DNA of 64,000 nt from Palsa-504 sp963742795 (lineage in GTDB: Bacteria > Actinomycetota > Actinomycetes > Streptosporangiales > Streptosporangiaceae). The position numbers were made by a program, and so were the translations under genes. The stretch lies in contig CAVUNL010000031.1 in the NCBI GenBank assembly GCA_963742795.1, positions 588,772 through 652,771 on the forward strand, given 5' to 3'. Of the stretch, positions 1-8,797 are shown piece by piece; positions within the stretch are counted from its first letter, which is position 1, and each line of letters starts with the position of its first letter. The notes beneath the pieces are model-generated. The model did no database searches and had not been told where the DNA came from. It saw only the letters and a list, made by a program, of their open reading frames with translations.

Positions 1-2
1 CC

Positions 3-404
3 ACCAGGTTCCGCGAGCGGCTGCCTGCGCTGCAGGCCCGTCGGCTGGCCCGCAAGGCGGTGTCGGTCGCCGCCGACACCCCGCTGGCCGAGGCGATCAG
101 GCGCGCGGACGAGAGCAAGGCCCGGGCGGTCGTGGTCGTCGATCACGACGACAAGCCGATCGCGATCCTCAACGAGACCGCGGTGATGGCCACGCCGGAG
201 CAACGGCGGCCCTGGATCGAGGCGGGCTCGCTGGCCAGGACGCTCGAGCCGAACCTGGTGCTGTCCGCCGACCTGTCCGGCATGGCCCTGCTGGACGCGA
301 TCCGCCGGGCCCCCGCCACGGAGTACCTGCTGGTGGAGCCGTCCGGTCAGGTCTATGGCGTGCTCGCCGCCCGTGACGTCGACCTTGCCTTCGCCGGCGT
401 CTGA
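3..404 (+). CDS. Site-2 protease family protein, C-terminal CBS pair (5' end outside window)
   Basis: The frame is open from the first bases of the window, so only the last ~133 codons are present. The visible part is a tandem CBS regulatory region: an opening stretch RLPALQARRLARKAV, then beta-alpha segments such as ARAVVVVDHDDKPIAILNE and TEYLLVEPSGQVYGVLAARD. In actinobacteria this arrangement is typical of the C-terminus of M50 site-2 proteases encoded just upstream of trmI and the proteasome genes. The membrane-embedded zinc protease domain (HExxH) would lie upstream and cannot be seen, so the protease assignment rests on synteny and on the CBS type. CBS pairs generally bind adenine nucleotides and tune the attached domain. 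The stop TGA is at 402-404, 26 bases before the trmI start. Confidence 0.7.
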   Translation, partial: TRFRERLPALQARRLARKAVSVAADTPLAEAIRRADESKARAVVVVDHDDKPIAILNETAVMATPEQRRPWIEAGSLARTLEPNLVLSADLSGMALLDAIRRAPATEYLLVEPSGQVYGVLAARDVDLAFAGV

Positions 405-430
405 CCCCCGGTCCCGCTACTGTGACCAGC

Positions 431-1332
431 ATGACCAAACCGCGGCGCGGACCGTTGACGGCCGGGGAACCGGTACAGCTGACCGATCCCAAGGGCCGCA
501 GCCATCTCATCACCCTGCGGGCCGGCGCGTCTTTCACACCCACCGGGGCACGCTGAACCACGACGACATCATCGGGGGCCCGGACGGGAACGTGATCAGG
601 TCGCAGGGCGGCACCCCCTACGTCGTCTTCCGCCCGCTGCTGGCCGACTACACGCTCGCGATGAAACGCGGCGCGGCGGTGGTCTACCCCAAGGATGCGG
701 CGCAGGTCGTGGCGTTCGCCGACGTATTCCCCGGCGCGCGGGTGCTCGAGGCCGGAGCCGGCTCGGGCGCGCTGAGCTGCTGGCTGCTGCGGGCGATAGG
801 GGAGGAGGGGACCCTGGTCTCGTTCGAGCGCCGCCCGGATTTCGCCGAGGTCGCCCGGCGGAACGTGGAGCAGTTCTTCGGCGGCCTCCCGCCGGCCTGG
901 CAGCTGGTGAACGGTGAGTTCGGTGCGGACTCCGACGGGCTCGCCGACTTCGACCGCGTCATCTTGGACATGCTCGCCCCCTGGGACTGCGTGGACGCGG
1001 TCGCGGCGATCCTCGTCCCCGGCGGCCTGGTGTGCTGTTACGTGGCCACCGCCACCCAGCTGTCCCGTACCGTCGAGACCCTGCGCGGGCACGGGGGCTT
1101 CGGCGAGCCGGCCGCCTGGGAGAACCTGGTCCGCGGGTGGCACGTCGAGGGCCTGGCCGTCCGGCCGGATCACCGCATGGTGGGACACACCGGGTTCCTG
1201 ATCACCGCGCGGCGGCTCGCGCCGGGGGTGATTCCCCCGCCCCGCAGGCGCCGTCCGGCCCCGGGGGGGTCTGGGGGGGAAGGTTCTCCCCCAGGATCGG
1301 GGGGGTCCCGGGGGGTCGTCCCCCGGGGGTGA
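431..1332 (+). CDS. trmI: tRNA (adenine-58-N1)-methyltransferase, with a frameshift near base 531
   Basis: SAM-dependent enzyme that methylates A58 in the tRNA T-loop. The start ATG at 431 opens a frame giving MTKPRRGPLTAGEPVQLTDP, the usual family N-terminus, which runs to about base 531. The conserved continuation FHTHRGTLNHDDIIG lies in another frame, so one base appears to be missing near 530-532. Downstream are the SAM-binding motif VLEAGAGSGALSCWLL and the acidic motif FDRVILDMLAPWD, then RMVGHTGFLITARR near the end. The last ~30 codons (PAPGGSGGEG...) are made by a G-tract repeat and are not family sequence. Position between a site-2 protease and arc matches the usual actinobacterial order. 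Either a sequencing error or a damaged gene. Confidence 0.82.
1255..1330 (+). repeat. G-tract palindromic repeat, copy A
   Basis: Two head-to-tail units of the form GGGGGGGTCTGGGGGG, a short spacer, then CCCCC. They form the 3' end of trmI and encode a low-complexity tail. Related units occur at 11348-11468 and 23508-23562, in each case inside a reading frame and oriented with it. Confidence 0.6.
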
Positions 1333-1491
1333 CAGCGTTACGCCTCCGGTGAACGGTAACACTTAGCGATACTGGAGTGACAGGTTGATGACCGGATGTG
1401 CGGCAAGACGGCATTGAAACGGCCTCGCGAGGTTAGGGAATGCCCGTGTATAGGTAATGTCTTATTAGCGGTTCAGGAGGAGGTGAGGGGT

Positions 1492-3267
1492 GTGGCCACC
1501 AGAGACGACAGCGGGCGTGCCGGCCGGCACGACGATGAGGTGAGGAGCCTTAGCGCACAGATCTCCTTTCTTGATGAGGAGATCGCCGTGCTCCGTCGCC
1601 GGCTGGCGGACTCGCCACGGCAGGTCAGGCTGCTCGAAGACCGGCTGCGCGAGACCGAAGGCAGCCTCAACGGGGTTACCTCGCAGAACGAGCGGCTGGC
1701 CGCGACGCTGCGGGAGGCGCGCGACCAGATCGTGGCGCTGAAGGAAGAAGTGGACCGGCTGGCCCAGCCGCCGTCCGGGTTCGGCGTCTTCCTGAACGCG
1801 TGTGAGGACGACACGGCCGACGTCTTTACCGGCGGGCGCAAGATGCGCGTGAACGTGTCGCCGAACGTCGAGCTCAGCGAGCTGCGCCCGGGCCAGGAGG
1901 TGGTCCTCAACGAGGCGCTCAACGTCGTCATCGCCCAGGCCTACGAGAAGGTGGGCGAGGTCGTCATGCTCAAGGAGGTGCTCGCCGACGGCGAGCGCGC
2001 CCTGGTCATCTCCCAGGCCGACGAGGAGCGCGTGGTCCGGCTGGCCGAGCCTCTGCTGAACCAGCCGCTGCGGGCCGGCGACTCGCTGCTGCTGGAGTCC
2101 CGGTCCGGGTACGTGTACGAGCGGATCCCCAAGGCCGAGGTGGAAGAGCTGATCCTGGAGGAAGTTCCGGATATCTCCTACAAGGACATCGGCGGCCTGG
2201 CCGGGCAGATCGAGCAGATCAGGGACGCGATCGAGCTGCCCTACCTGCACGCCGACCTGTTCAAGGAGCACCAGCTCAAGCCGCCCAAGGGGGTCCTGCT
2301 GTACGGGCCGCCCGGCTGCGGCAAGACGCTGATCGCCAAGGCCGTCGCGAACTCGCTGGCCAAGCAAGTCGCGGCCAAGACGGCGGCCGACGAGGGGACC
2401 AAGGAGGGGAAGAGCTTCTTCCTCAACATCAAGGGCCCCGAGCTGCTGAACAAGTACGTGGGCGAGACCGAGCGGCACATCAGGCTGGTGTTCCAGCGGG
2501 CCCGGGAGAAGGCCAGCGAGGGCATGCCCGTCATCGTGTTCTTCGACGAGATGGACTCGATCTTCCGCACCCGCGGCTCGGGCGTGTCGTCCGACGTGGA
2601 GAACACCATCGTGCCGCAGCTGCTGTCCGAGATCGACGGCGTGGAGGGCCTGGAGAACGTCATCGTCATCGGGGCCTCGAACCGCGAGGACATGATCGAC
2701 CCGGCCATCCTGCGGCCTGGCCGGCTCGACGTGAAGATCAAGATCGAGCGGCCCGACGCCGAGGCGGCCAAGGACATCTTCTCCAAGTACGTGCTCAAGG
2801 AGCTGCCGCTGCACCCCGACGACCTGGCTGAGCACGAGAGCTCGAGGCAGGCCACCGTCGAGGCCATGATCCTGCGCACGGTCGAGCGGATGTACACCGA
2901 GTCCGAGGAGAACCGGTTCCTCGAGGTCACCTACGCCAACGGCGACAAGGAAGTGCTGTACTTCAAGGACTTCAACTCCGGCGCCATGATCGAGAACATC
3001 GTGGCCCGGGCCAAGAAGATGGCCATCAAGGAGTTCCTGGAGACCGGGCAGAAGGGCATGCGGGTTAGTCACCTGCTGGCCGCGTGCGTCGACGAGTTCA
3101 GCGAGAACGAGGACCTGCCGAACACCACGAACCCGGACGACTGGGCCCGCATCTCCGGCAAGAAGGGCGAACGCATCGTCTACATCAGGACCCTGGTCTC
3201 CGGTAAGACCGGCACCGAGGCAGGCCGCTCGATCGACACCGTGGCGAACACCGGGCAGTACCTTTGA
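1492..3267 (+). CDS. arc: Proteasome-associated AAA ATPase ARC (Mpa)
   Basis: Hexameric ATPase that recognises pupylated proteins, unfolds them and feeds them into the 20S proteasome. The GTG at 1492 follows a strong Shine-Dalgarno (GGAGGAGG at 1477-1484) and gives 591 residues, close to the family length. Order of parts: N-terminal coiled coil (residues ~15-90), OB-fold domains (~95-230), then the AAA module with Walker A GPPGCGKT near residue 272, Walker B VIVFFDEMD near 346, and sensor and arginine-finger segments (ASNREDMIDPAILRPGR). The C-terminus ends GQYL, with the penultimate tyrosine that docks in the alpha-ring pockets and opens the gate. It heads the arc-dop-pup-prcB-prcA run. No damage seen. 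Confidence 0.97.
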   Translation: MATRDDSGRAGRHDDEVRSLSAQISFLDEEIAVLRRRLADSPRQVRLLEDRLRETEGSLNGVTSQNERLAATLREARDQIVALKEEVDRLAQPPSGFGVFLNACEDDTADVFTGGRKMRVNVSPNVELSELRPGQEVVLNEALNVVIAQAYEKVGEVVMLKEVLADGERALVISQADEERVVRLAEPLLNQPLRAGDSLLLESRSGYVYERIPKAEVEELILEEVPDISYKDIGGLAGQIEQIRDAIELPYLHADLFKEHQLKPPKGVLLYGPPGCGKTLIAKAVANSLAKQVAAKTAADEGTKEGKSFFLNIKGPELLNKYVGETERHIRLVFQRAREKASEGMPVIVFFDEMDSIFRTRGSGVSSDVENTIVPQLLSEIDGVEGLENVIVIGASNREDMIDPAILRPGRLDVKIKIERPDAEAAKDIFSKYVLKELPLHPDDLAEHESSRQATVEAMILRTVERMYTESEENRFLEVTYANGDKEVLYFKDFNSGAMIENIVARAKKMAIKEFLETGQKGMRVSHLLAACVDEFSENEDLPNTTNPDDWARISGKKGERIVYIRTLVSGKTGTEAGRSIDTVANTGQYL

Positions 3268-3336
3268 TGTTCGTTCGCCCTCTGGAAATCGTGTCAGCAT
3301 GCTGGCTTCGTCCGTGACGGCATTAGGCTGCTTGGT

Positions 3337-4854
3337 ATGAGCGTTCTGCGGGTGATGGGCACCGAGACGGAATACGGCATCTCCGTGCCCGGCCAGCCCG
3401 GTGCCAACGCGATGGTGACCTCGTCTCAGATCGTCAACGCCTACCAGGCGGCCACCGCCGCCAAGGCCCGCCGGGCCCGGTGGGATTTTGAGGAGGAGAA
3501 TCCGCTCCGGGACGCCCGCGGGTTCGACCTGACCCGGGAGGCGGCAGACTCCTCCCAGCTGACCGACGAGGACCTGGGCCTGGCCAACGTCATCCTCACC
3601 AACGGCGGCCGGCTGTACGTCGACCACGCGCACCCCGAGTACTCCGCGCCCGAGTGCACCAACCCCCTGTCGGTGGTGATCTGGGACAAGGCCGGCGAGC
3701 GGGTCATGGCCGAGGCCGCGGCCAAGGCCGCGACCGTGCCGGGCAGCGCGCCCATCCAGCTGTACAAGAACAACACCGACAACAAGGGCGCCTCCTACGG
3801 CTCGCATGAGAACTACCTGATGCGCCGGGCCACGCCGTTCGCCGACATCGTCAAGTTCCTCGTCCCGTTCTTCGTGTCCCGCCAGGTGATCTGCGGGGCC
3901 GGGCGGGTCGGCATCGGCGCCGACGGCCGGGGCTCCGGCTTCCAGATCAGCCAGCGGGCCGACTTCTTCGAGGTCGAGGTCGGCCTGGAGACCACGCTCA
4001 AGCGGCCCATCATCAACACCAGGGACGAGCCGCACGCCGACCCGGAGAAGTACCGGCGGCTGCACGTGATCATCGGAGACGCGAACATGAGCGAGGTGTG
4101 CACCTACCTCAAGGTCGGCACGACCTCGCTGGTCCTGTCGATGATCGAGGACAAGTTCCTCGGCTCGGACCTGTCCGTCGAGGCGCCGGTCGCCGAGCTC
4201 CGCGCGATCTCGCACGATCCGACCTGCCGGCGGCTGGTCACGCTCAAGGACGGCCGGAAGATGACCGCCGTTCAGCTACAGGCTGAATACCTCGAGCTGG
4301 CCCGCAAGTACACCGAGGACCGGTACGGAAACGACGTCGACGACATCACCGCGGACGTCCTGGACCGGTGGGAGTCGGTGCTGAACCGGCTGGCCGAGAA
4401 CCCCATGCTGCTGGCCAAGGAGCTGGACTGGGTGGCCAAGCTCGAGCTGCTCGAGGGCTACCGGTCCCGGGACTCGCTGAGTTGGGATCATCCCCGGCTG
4501 CAGCTCGTCGACCTGCAGTACTCCGACGTACGCCCGGACCGCGGCCTGTACAACCGGCTGGCCGCCCGGGGCCGGATGGTGCGGCTGACCGACGACGCGA
4601 CCGTGGACCGGGCCATCGAGAACCCGCCGGAGGACACCCGGGCTTACTTCCGCGGCCGCTGCCTGCGCCAGTACCCCGAGTCGGTGGCCGCCGCCTCCTG
4701 GGACTCCGTCATCTTCGACATCCCCGGCCGGGAGTCGCTGCAGCGCGTCCCCACCTTGGAGCCGCTGCGCGGCACTAAGGCGCACGTGGGCCAGCTGCTG
4801 GACCGCTGCCGGACCGCGGCCGAGCTGGTCGCCGCCCTAACTGGCCAAGACTGA
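3337..4854 (+). CDS. dop: Pup deamidase/depupylase Dop
   Basis: Dop converts the C-terminal Gln of Pup to Glu and also removes Pup from tagged proteins; it belongs to the carboxylate-amine ligase (glutamine synthetase-like) fold. The protein (505 residues) opens MSVLRVMGTETEYGI, the nucleotide-binding motif seen in Dop and PafA. The segment around residues 50-70 and the motif YGSHENYLM near residue 150 are typical of Dop. Length matches the family. It lies 69 bases after arc and 150 bases before pup. The Pup made next door ends in Gln and so needs this enzyme before ligation. The ligase PafA is not in the window. Confidence 0.95.
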   Translation: MSVLRVMGTETEYGISVPGQPGANAMVTSSQIVNAYQAATAAKARRARWDFEEENPLRDARGFDLTREAADSSQLTDEDLGLANVILTNGGRLYVDHAHPEYSAPECTNPLSVVIWDKAGERVMAEAAAKAATVPGSAPIQLYKNNTDNKGASYGSHENYLMRRATPFADIVKFLVPFFVSRQVICGAGRVGIGADGRGSGFQISQRADFFEVEVGLETTLKRPIINTRDEPHADPEKYRRLHVIIGDANMSEVCTYLKVGTTSLVLSMIEDKFLGSDLSVEAPVAELRAISHDPTCRRLVTLKDGRKMTAVQLQAEYLELARKYTEDRYGNDVDDITADVLDRWESVLNRLAENPMLLAKELDWVAKLELLEGYRSRDSLSWDHPRLQLVDLQYSDVRPDRGLYNRLAARGRMVRLTDDATVDRAIENPPEDTRAYFRGRCLRQYPESVAAASWDSVIFDIPGRESLQRVPTLEPLRGTKAHVGQLLDRCRTAAELVAALTGQD

Positions 4855-4868
4855 CTGGCCAAGACTGA
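4841..4868 (+). repeat. 14-bp tandem duplication across the dop stop codon
   Basis: CTGGCCAAGACTGA occurs twice in a row (4841-4854 and 4855-4868), followed by a partial third copy (CCGGCCAGGAT). The first copy supplies the last codons and the TGA of dop, and the second brings an identical TGA just downstream. It looks like a local replication-slippage duplication. Confidence 0.6.
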
Positions 4869-5004
4869 CCGGCCAGGATCGGCGCCCTGTCCCTGCCCAT
4901 ACTCACCCTCGGGACGGTCGCGAGTTCGTACCGATTTGAGCCCGGCGGGATTGGGCGGGACTCCCACGGGTGACGATAGCGTTGGGACAGACGGAGGTAG
5001 AGAC

Positions 5005-5217
5005 ATGGCAACCAACAAGGACACAGGCGGTCAGCGGCAGACCACTCGGCGCGCCGAGGAGACCGAACAGGCGGAGACCGGGACCACCGAGGAGGTCCGG
5101 GAACGGCACGAAAAGCTCTCCGACGACGTCGACGCGATCCTGGACGAGATCGACGAGGTCCTCGAGGAGAACGCGGAGGAGTTCGTCCGGTCGTACGTGC
5201 AGAAGGGCGGCCAGTAA
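5005..5217 (+). CDS. pup: Prokaryotic ubiquitin-like protein Pup
   Basis: Small, largely disordered tag that is ligated to lysines of target proteins and recognised by the ARC coiled coil. The ATG at 5005 is preceded by GGAGG (4993-4997) and gives 70 residues, the expected size; an upstream in-frame ATG at 4936 has no such support. The charged central helix (VRERHEKLSDDVDAILDEID) that binds ARC is present, and the C-terminus is YVQKGGQ. The final Gln must be deamidated to Glu before conjugation, consistent with dop being the preceding gene. Confidence 0.96.
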   Translation: MATNKDTGGQRQTTRRAEETEQAETGTTEEVRERHEKLSDDVDAILDEIDEVLEENAEEFVRSYVQKGGQ

Positions 5218-5339
5218 CCGGCCCTGCGGTTCGCCGTAGGCGGACACGCTGGCGTGTCCGGCGTGCTGTCTGGCTCTGGCACGGCAGTAGGGTCTGTTGA
5301 AGGCACTGCTGTGCCGACCACCTCGGGAGGAGGTTCGCG

Positions 5340-6272
5340 TTGGGCTCGTACTTCGACGACTCTGTACATTTCCGGCAGTCCGGCCCGTTCGCCGGGGGAG
5401 AGGGAGATCCCGGGCGGATGCGGATCAGGCCGCCGGAGGGCTTCATGGACCGGCAGAGCGCGTCGTTCGCGGATTTCCTCGCCTCCCACTCTCCGGACCT
5501 GCTGCCCGGCCGGGCTCCCGGCCCTGCCGCAGGCCCTGCTGCGGACTCCGCGGCGCTGCGCGACCTGCCGCACGCCACCACGATCATCGCCGCGGTCTGC
5601 CACCACGGCGTGGTGCTGGCGGGTGACCGCCGCGCCACGGCCGGGAGCATGATCGCCAAGCGGGACGTGGAGAAGGTGTTCCGCAGCGATGAGTTCTCGG
5701 CCGTCGGCTACGCGGGCACGGGCAGCGTGGGGATCGAGTTCGTCCGCCTGTTCCAGGTCGAGCTCGAGCACTACGAGAAGATGGAAGGCCAGCCGCTGTC
5801 GCTGGAGGGCAAGGCCAACCGGCTCGCCTGGATGATCAGGGGCAACCTGGCCGCGGCCATGCAGGGGCTCATCGTCGTGCCGCTCTTCGTCGGCTACGAC
5901 GAGGACGCCGGCCAGGGGCGTATCTTCAGCTACGACATGGCCGGCGGCCCGTACGAGGAGCAGAGGTTCCACTCCATCGGCTCGGGATCGGTGTTCGCCC
6001 GCGGATCGCTGAAGAAGCTGTACGCCGACGACATGCCGGTGGCGGACGCCGTGCTGGCCTGCGTCCAGGCGCTGTACGATGCCGCCGACGACGATTCGGC
6101 GACCGGCGGCCCGGATCTGACCCGGCGGATCTTCCCGGTCATCGCCACGGTGACGGCCGACGGCTTCCGCAAGCTGCCAGAAGCCGAGTCCGAGGATTAC
6201 GCGCAGCAGGTGGTGCAGGAGCGGATGACCACGCCGGACGGCCCATCCGCCCCGCTGCGCACGACCAGCTAG
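5340..6272 (+). CDS. prcB: 20S proteasome beta subunit (N-terminal Thr protease)
   Basis: Catalytic subunit of the 20S core. The TTG at 5340 follows GGGAGGAGG (5325-5333), which supports this start over internal ATGs. A propeptide of about 79 residues ends at LPHA, and the mature chain begins TTIIAAVCHHG, so Thr80 is the expected nucleophile after self-cleavage. Asp and Lys of the active site lie in AGDRRATAG and MIAKRDVEKV. The motif VELEHYEKMEG and the segment RGNLAAAMQG match mycobacterial PrcB closely. The gene lies between pup and prcA, 46 bases before prcA, and is probably cotranscribed with them. Confidence 0.96.
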   Translation: MGSYFDDSVHFRQSGPFAGGEGDPGRMRIRPPEGFMDRQSASFADFLASHSPDLLPGRAPGPAAGPAADSAALRDLPHATTIIAAVCHHGVVLAGDRRATAGSMIAKRDVEKVFRSDEFSAVGYAGTGSVGIEFVRLFQVELEHYEKMEGQPLSLEGKANRLAWMIRGNLAAAMQGLIVVPLFVGYDEDAGQGRIFSYDMAGGPYEEQRFHSIGSGSVFARGSLKKLYADDMPVADAVLACVQALYDAADDDSATGGPDLTRRIFPVIATVTADGFRKLPEAESEDYAQQVVQERMTTPDGPSAPLRTTS

Positions 6273-6318
6273 CGCATTTCGTCCCGCCCCATCTGACTAG
6301 GTAAAGGAAGCATTCGCG

Positions 6319-7194
6319 GTGTCCATGCCGTTCGGTTACGTCTCACCCGCACAGGCCATGCGGGACAAGGCCGAATTCGCGCGTCAGGGGATCGCGCGCG
6401 GCCGCAGCTGCGTCACGCTGCAGTACGAGGGCGGGATCTTGATGATGGCGCCCAACACGTCGAGCGCGCTGCACAAGATCAGCGAGATCTACGACCGGAT
6501 CGGGTTCGCCGCGGTGGGCCGCTACCCCGAGTTCGAGACCCTGCGTAAGGCCGGGATCACCTACGCGGACGTCGCCGGGTACCAGTTCGACCGGCGCGAC
6601 GTGACGGCCCGCGGCATCGCCATTTACTACGCCCAGAACCTGGGCACCATCTTCACCGAGAGCCTCAAGCCGTTCGAGGTGGAGATCGTCGTCGCCGAGG
6701 TCGGCACGCGGCCAGAGGCCGATCAGATCTACCGGATCACGTTCGACGGGTCGGTGAACGACGAGCCGGGTTTCGTCGCCTTCGGCGGCCAGGCCGACCA
6801 GGTTTCCGCGGCGCTGAAGGAGCGCTACTCCCCGGGCATGTCCCTGACCGAGGCGTTCGGCGCCGCGCTGGCCGCGCTGACGACCACCGGCAACGGCGAG
6901 CGCACTGAGCTGAGCGCGACCCAGCTGGAGGTCGCCATCCTGGACCGGACCCGGGATCACCGCGCGTTCCGCCGCATCCGCGCGGCCCGGCTCGAGGAGC
7001 TCATCGCCGACAGCCGCTCGGCCGACGCGAAAAGCGCCCCGGCCCCCGAAGCCCCGCCCAGCGAGTCTGCTCCGCCCGCCGGCGGATCAGCACCGTCCGC
7101 GAGCTCCGAGCCTCCCACCGGCCCCGAAAGGGGCAGCACCGACCGCGGCGGCGGCGTCGGCGGCGGGAATGGTACCCCGCCGAACCCGCTCTAA
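6319..7194 (+). CDS. prcA: 20S proteasome alpha subunit
   Basis: Forms the outer rings of the 20S core and gates substrate entry. It begins MSMPFGYVSPAQAMRDKAEFARQGI in family style (split as MSMPFGYVSP and AQAMRDKAEF); the GTG at 6319 and the ATG at 6325 are both possible starts. The alpha-ring signature YAQNLGTIFTESLKPFEVEI and the helix FRRIRAARLEELIA are present. After residue ~235 there is an extra tail of about 55 residues rich in Pro, Ser and Gly, longer than in most PrcA proteins and probably disordered. It is the last gene of the plus-strand proteasome run; the next gene is on the opposite strand. Confidence 0.95.
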   Translation: MSMPFGYVSPAQAMRDKAEFARQGIARGRSCVTLQYEGGILMMAPNTSSALHKISEIYDRIGFAAVGRYPEFETLRKAGITYADVAGYQFDRRDVTARGIAIYYAQNLGTIFTESLKPFEVEIVVAEVGTRPEADQIYRITFDGSVNDEPGFVAFGGQADQVSAALKERYSPGMSLTEAFGAALAALTTTGNGERTELSATQLEVAILDRTRDHRAFRRIRAARLEELIADSRSADAKSAPAPEAPPSESAPPAGGSAPSASSEPPTGPERGSTDRGGGVGGGNGTPPNPL

Positions 7195-7343
7195 GCATTC
7201 CGCCCGGGACCGCTAGGCCCGCCGGCCATTGCGGAGTCCGGCTTACGTGGACATTGGCTCAGCCCGGATCTTCCGACGGATACTCCACGATGTGGACGAG
7301 TGGGACTGGTGTGCCGCACGGGCTGCTCAGGCTGCGCGGGGGC

Positions 7344-8768
7344 TCACAGCGGGATGTTGGCGTGCGTTCCCTTGAGCTGGGGTGCTTCGGCGATGGCCCG
7401 GGCCAGCTCGCGGCCGGTCTGGCTGGGCTCGATGATGGCGTCGATGACGCCGAGTTCGACCGCGCGCTGTAGGCCGCCGGCGGTGGCTTCGTGCTCGGCG
7501 GCCAGTTCCGTCTCGGCCTCGTGCAGCCCCTCGGGCGGCACCGAGGCCAGCGTGCGGCGGTGCAGGATACGGACGGCCGCGACCGCGCCCATGACGGCCA
7601 CCTCGGCGCCCGGCCAGGCGTAGACGCGGGTCGCGCCCAGCGAGCGGGAGTTCATCGCGATGTAGGCCCCGCCGAACGCCTTGCGGGTCACCAGCGTCAC
7701 CCGTGGCACCGTGGCCTCGGCGAACGCGTGCAGCAGCTTGGCGCCACGGCGGACTACGCCGTCCCACTCCTGGCCGACCCCGGGCAGGTAGCCCGGTACG
7801 TCCACCAGCACCACGAGCGGCACGCCGAACGCGTCGCACATCCGGACGAAGCGGGCCGCCTTCTCCGCCGCCGCGGCGTCCAGGCAGCCGCCGAGCCGCA
7901 TCGGGTTGCTGGCCACCACGCCGACCGTGCGCCCGGCCAGCCGGCCCAGGATGGTCACGATGTTCGGCGCCCACCGGGGGTGCAGTTCCACGCCCGGCGA
8001 ATCGAGCAGCTTGCCGGTCAGCAGGTGCACGTCGTAGGCCCGCCGGGGGGAATCGGGCAGTACGCCGGACAGGTCGCGGTCTTCGGCGTCCTCGGCGATC
8101 TTCCCCTGGTCACTGAACAGCGCCGCGACCTGGCGGGCGCGGTCCAGCGCCTCGGCGTCGGTCTCGGTCACCAGGTGCACCACGCCGGAGCGGCGGCTGT
8201 GCGGCTCCGGCCCGCCGAGCCGCTCCATGTCCACGTCCTCGCCGGTCACCGAGCGCACCACGTCCGGGCCGGTGACGAAGATGCGGCCCTGGCCGGACAG
8301 GATCACGATGTCGGTCAGCGCCGGGCCGTACGCGGCGCCGCCAGCCGCCGGACCGAGCACGACCGAGATCTGCGGCACCCGCCCGGAGGCGGCGGTCATC
8401 GCCGCGAAGACGGTTCCCACCGCGTGCAGGCTGGCCACGCCCTCGGCCAGCCGCGCCCCGCCCGAGTGCCACAGGCCCACGATCGGAACCCCGCGGGAGA
8501 CCGCCTCGGTGTACGCGCCGACGATCGCGGCGCAGCCCGCGGTGCCCATGGCGCCGCCCTGCACCCGCGGGTCGGAGGCGAACGCCACCGCGCCCGCGCC
8601 GTGCACCAGCCCGACGCCCGCGACCACCCCGCTCCGCTCGTCACCGTCCGTCGGCAGCAGGTCCAGCGTGCCGGGGTCGAACAGCGCCTTCAGCCGCTCC
8701 TTCGGGTCGCGGGGCAGTCCGGTTCGCCGGGGCGTGGCAGCCGCGCTCGCGTCTGGGGTGGTCGTCAT
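7344..8768 (-). CDS. accD: Acyl-CoA carboxylase carboxyltransferase (beta) subunit, AccD6-like
   Basis: Transfers CO2 from carboxybiotin to acetyl- or propionyl-CoA, giving malonyl- or methylmalonyl-CoA. The protein (474 residues) has both crotonase-like halves. The N-terminal half contains LWHSGGARLAEGV and GPAAGGAAYGPAL, and the C-terminal half contains VVLVDVPGYLPGV and TRKAFGGAYIAMNS, which build the acyl-CoA pocket. It is the last gene of the fabD-fabH-acpP-fabF run, 29 bases after fabF, as accD6 follows kasA/kasB in Mycobacterium, so it most likely supplies malonyl-CoA to this operon. The biotin-carrying partner (AccA) is not in the window. Confidence 0.93.
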   Translation of the reverse strand: MTTTPDASAAATPRRTGLPRDPKERLKALFDPGTLDLLPTDGDERSGVVAGVGLVHGAGAVAFASDPRVQGGAMGTAGCAAIVGAYTEAVSRGVPIVGLWHSGGARLAEGVASLHAVGTVFAAMTAASGRVPQISVVLGPAAGGAAYGPALTDIVILSGQGRIFVTGPDVVRSVTGEDVDMERLGGPEPHSRRSGVVHLVTETDAEALDRARQVAALFSDQGKIAEDAEDRDLSGVLPDSPRRAYDVHLLTGKLLDSPGVELHPRWAPNIVTILGRLAGRTVGVVASNPMRLGGCLDAAAAEKAARFVRMCDAFGVPLVVLVDVPGYLPGVGQEWDGVVRRGAKLLHAFAEATVPRVTLVTRKAFGGAYIAMNSRSLGATRVYAWPGAEVAVMGAVAAVRILHRRTLASVPPEGLHEAETELAAEHEATAGGLQRAVELGVIDAIIEPSQTGRELARAIAEAPQLKGTHANIPL

Positions 8769-8797
8769 CTGAGGTCTCCTCTACCGGCTTGACGGGT

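Noticed and set aside
1465..4215. Very long minus-strand open frame opposite arc and dop
   Set aside because: Shadow frame caused by high GC; the plus strand carries complete arc and dop with ribosome sites.
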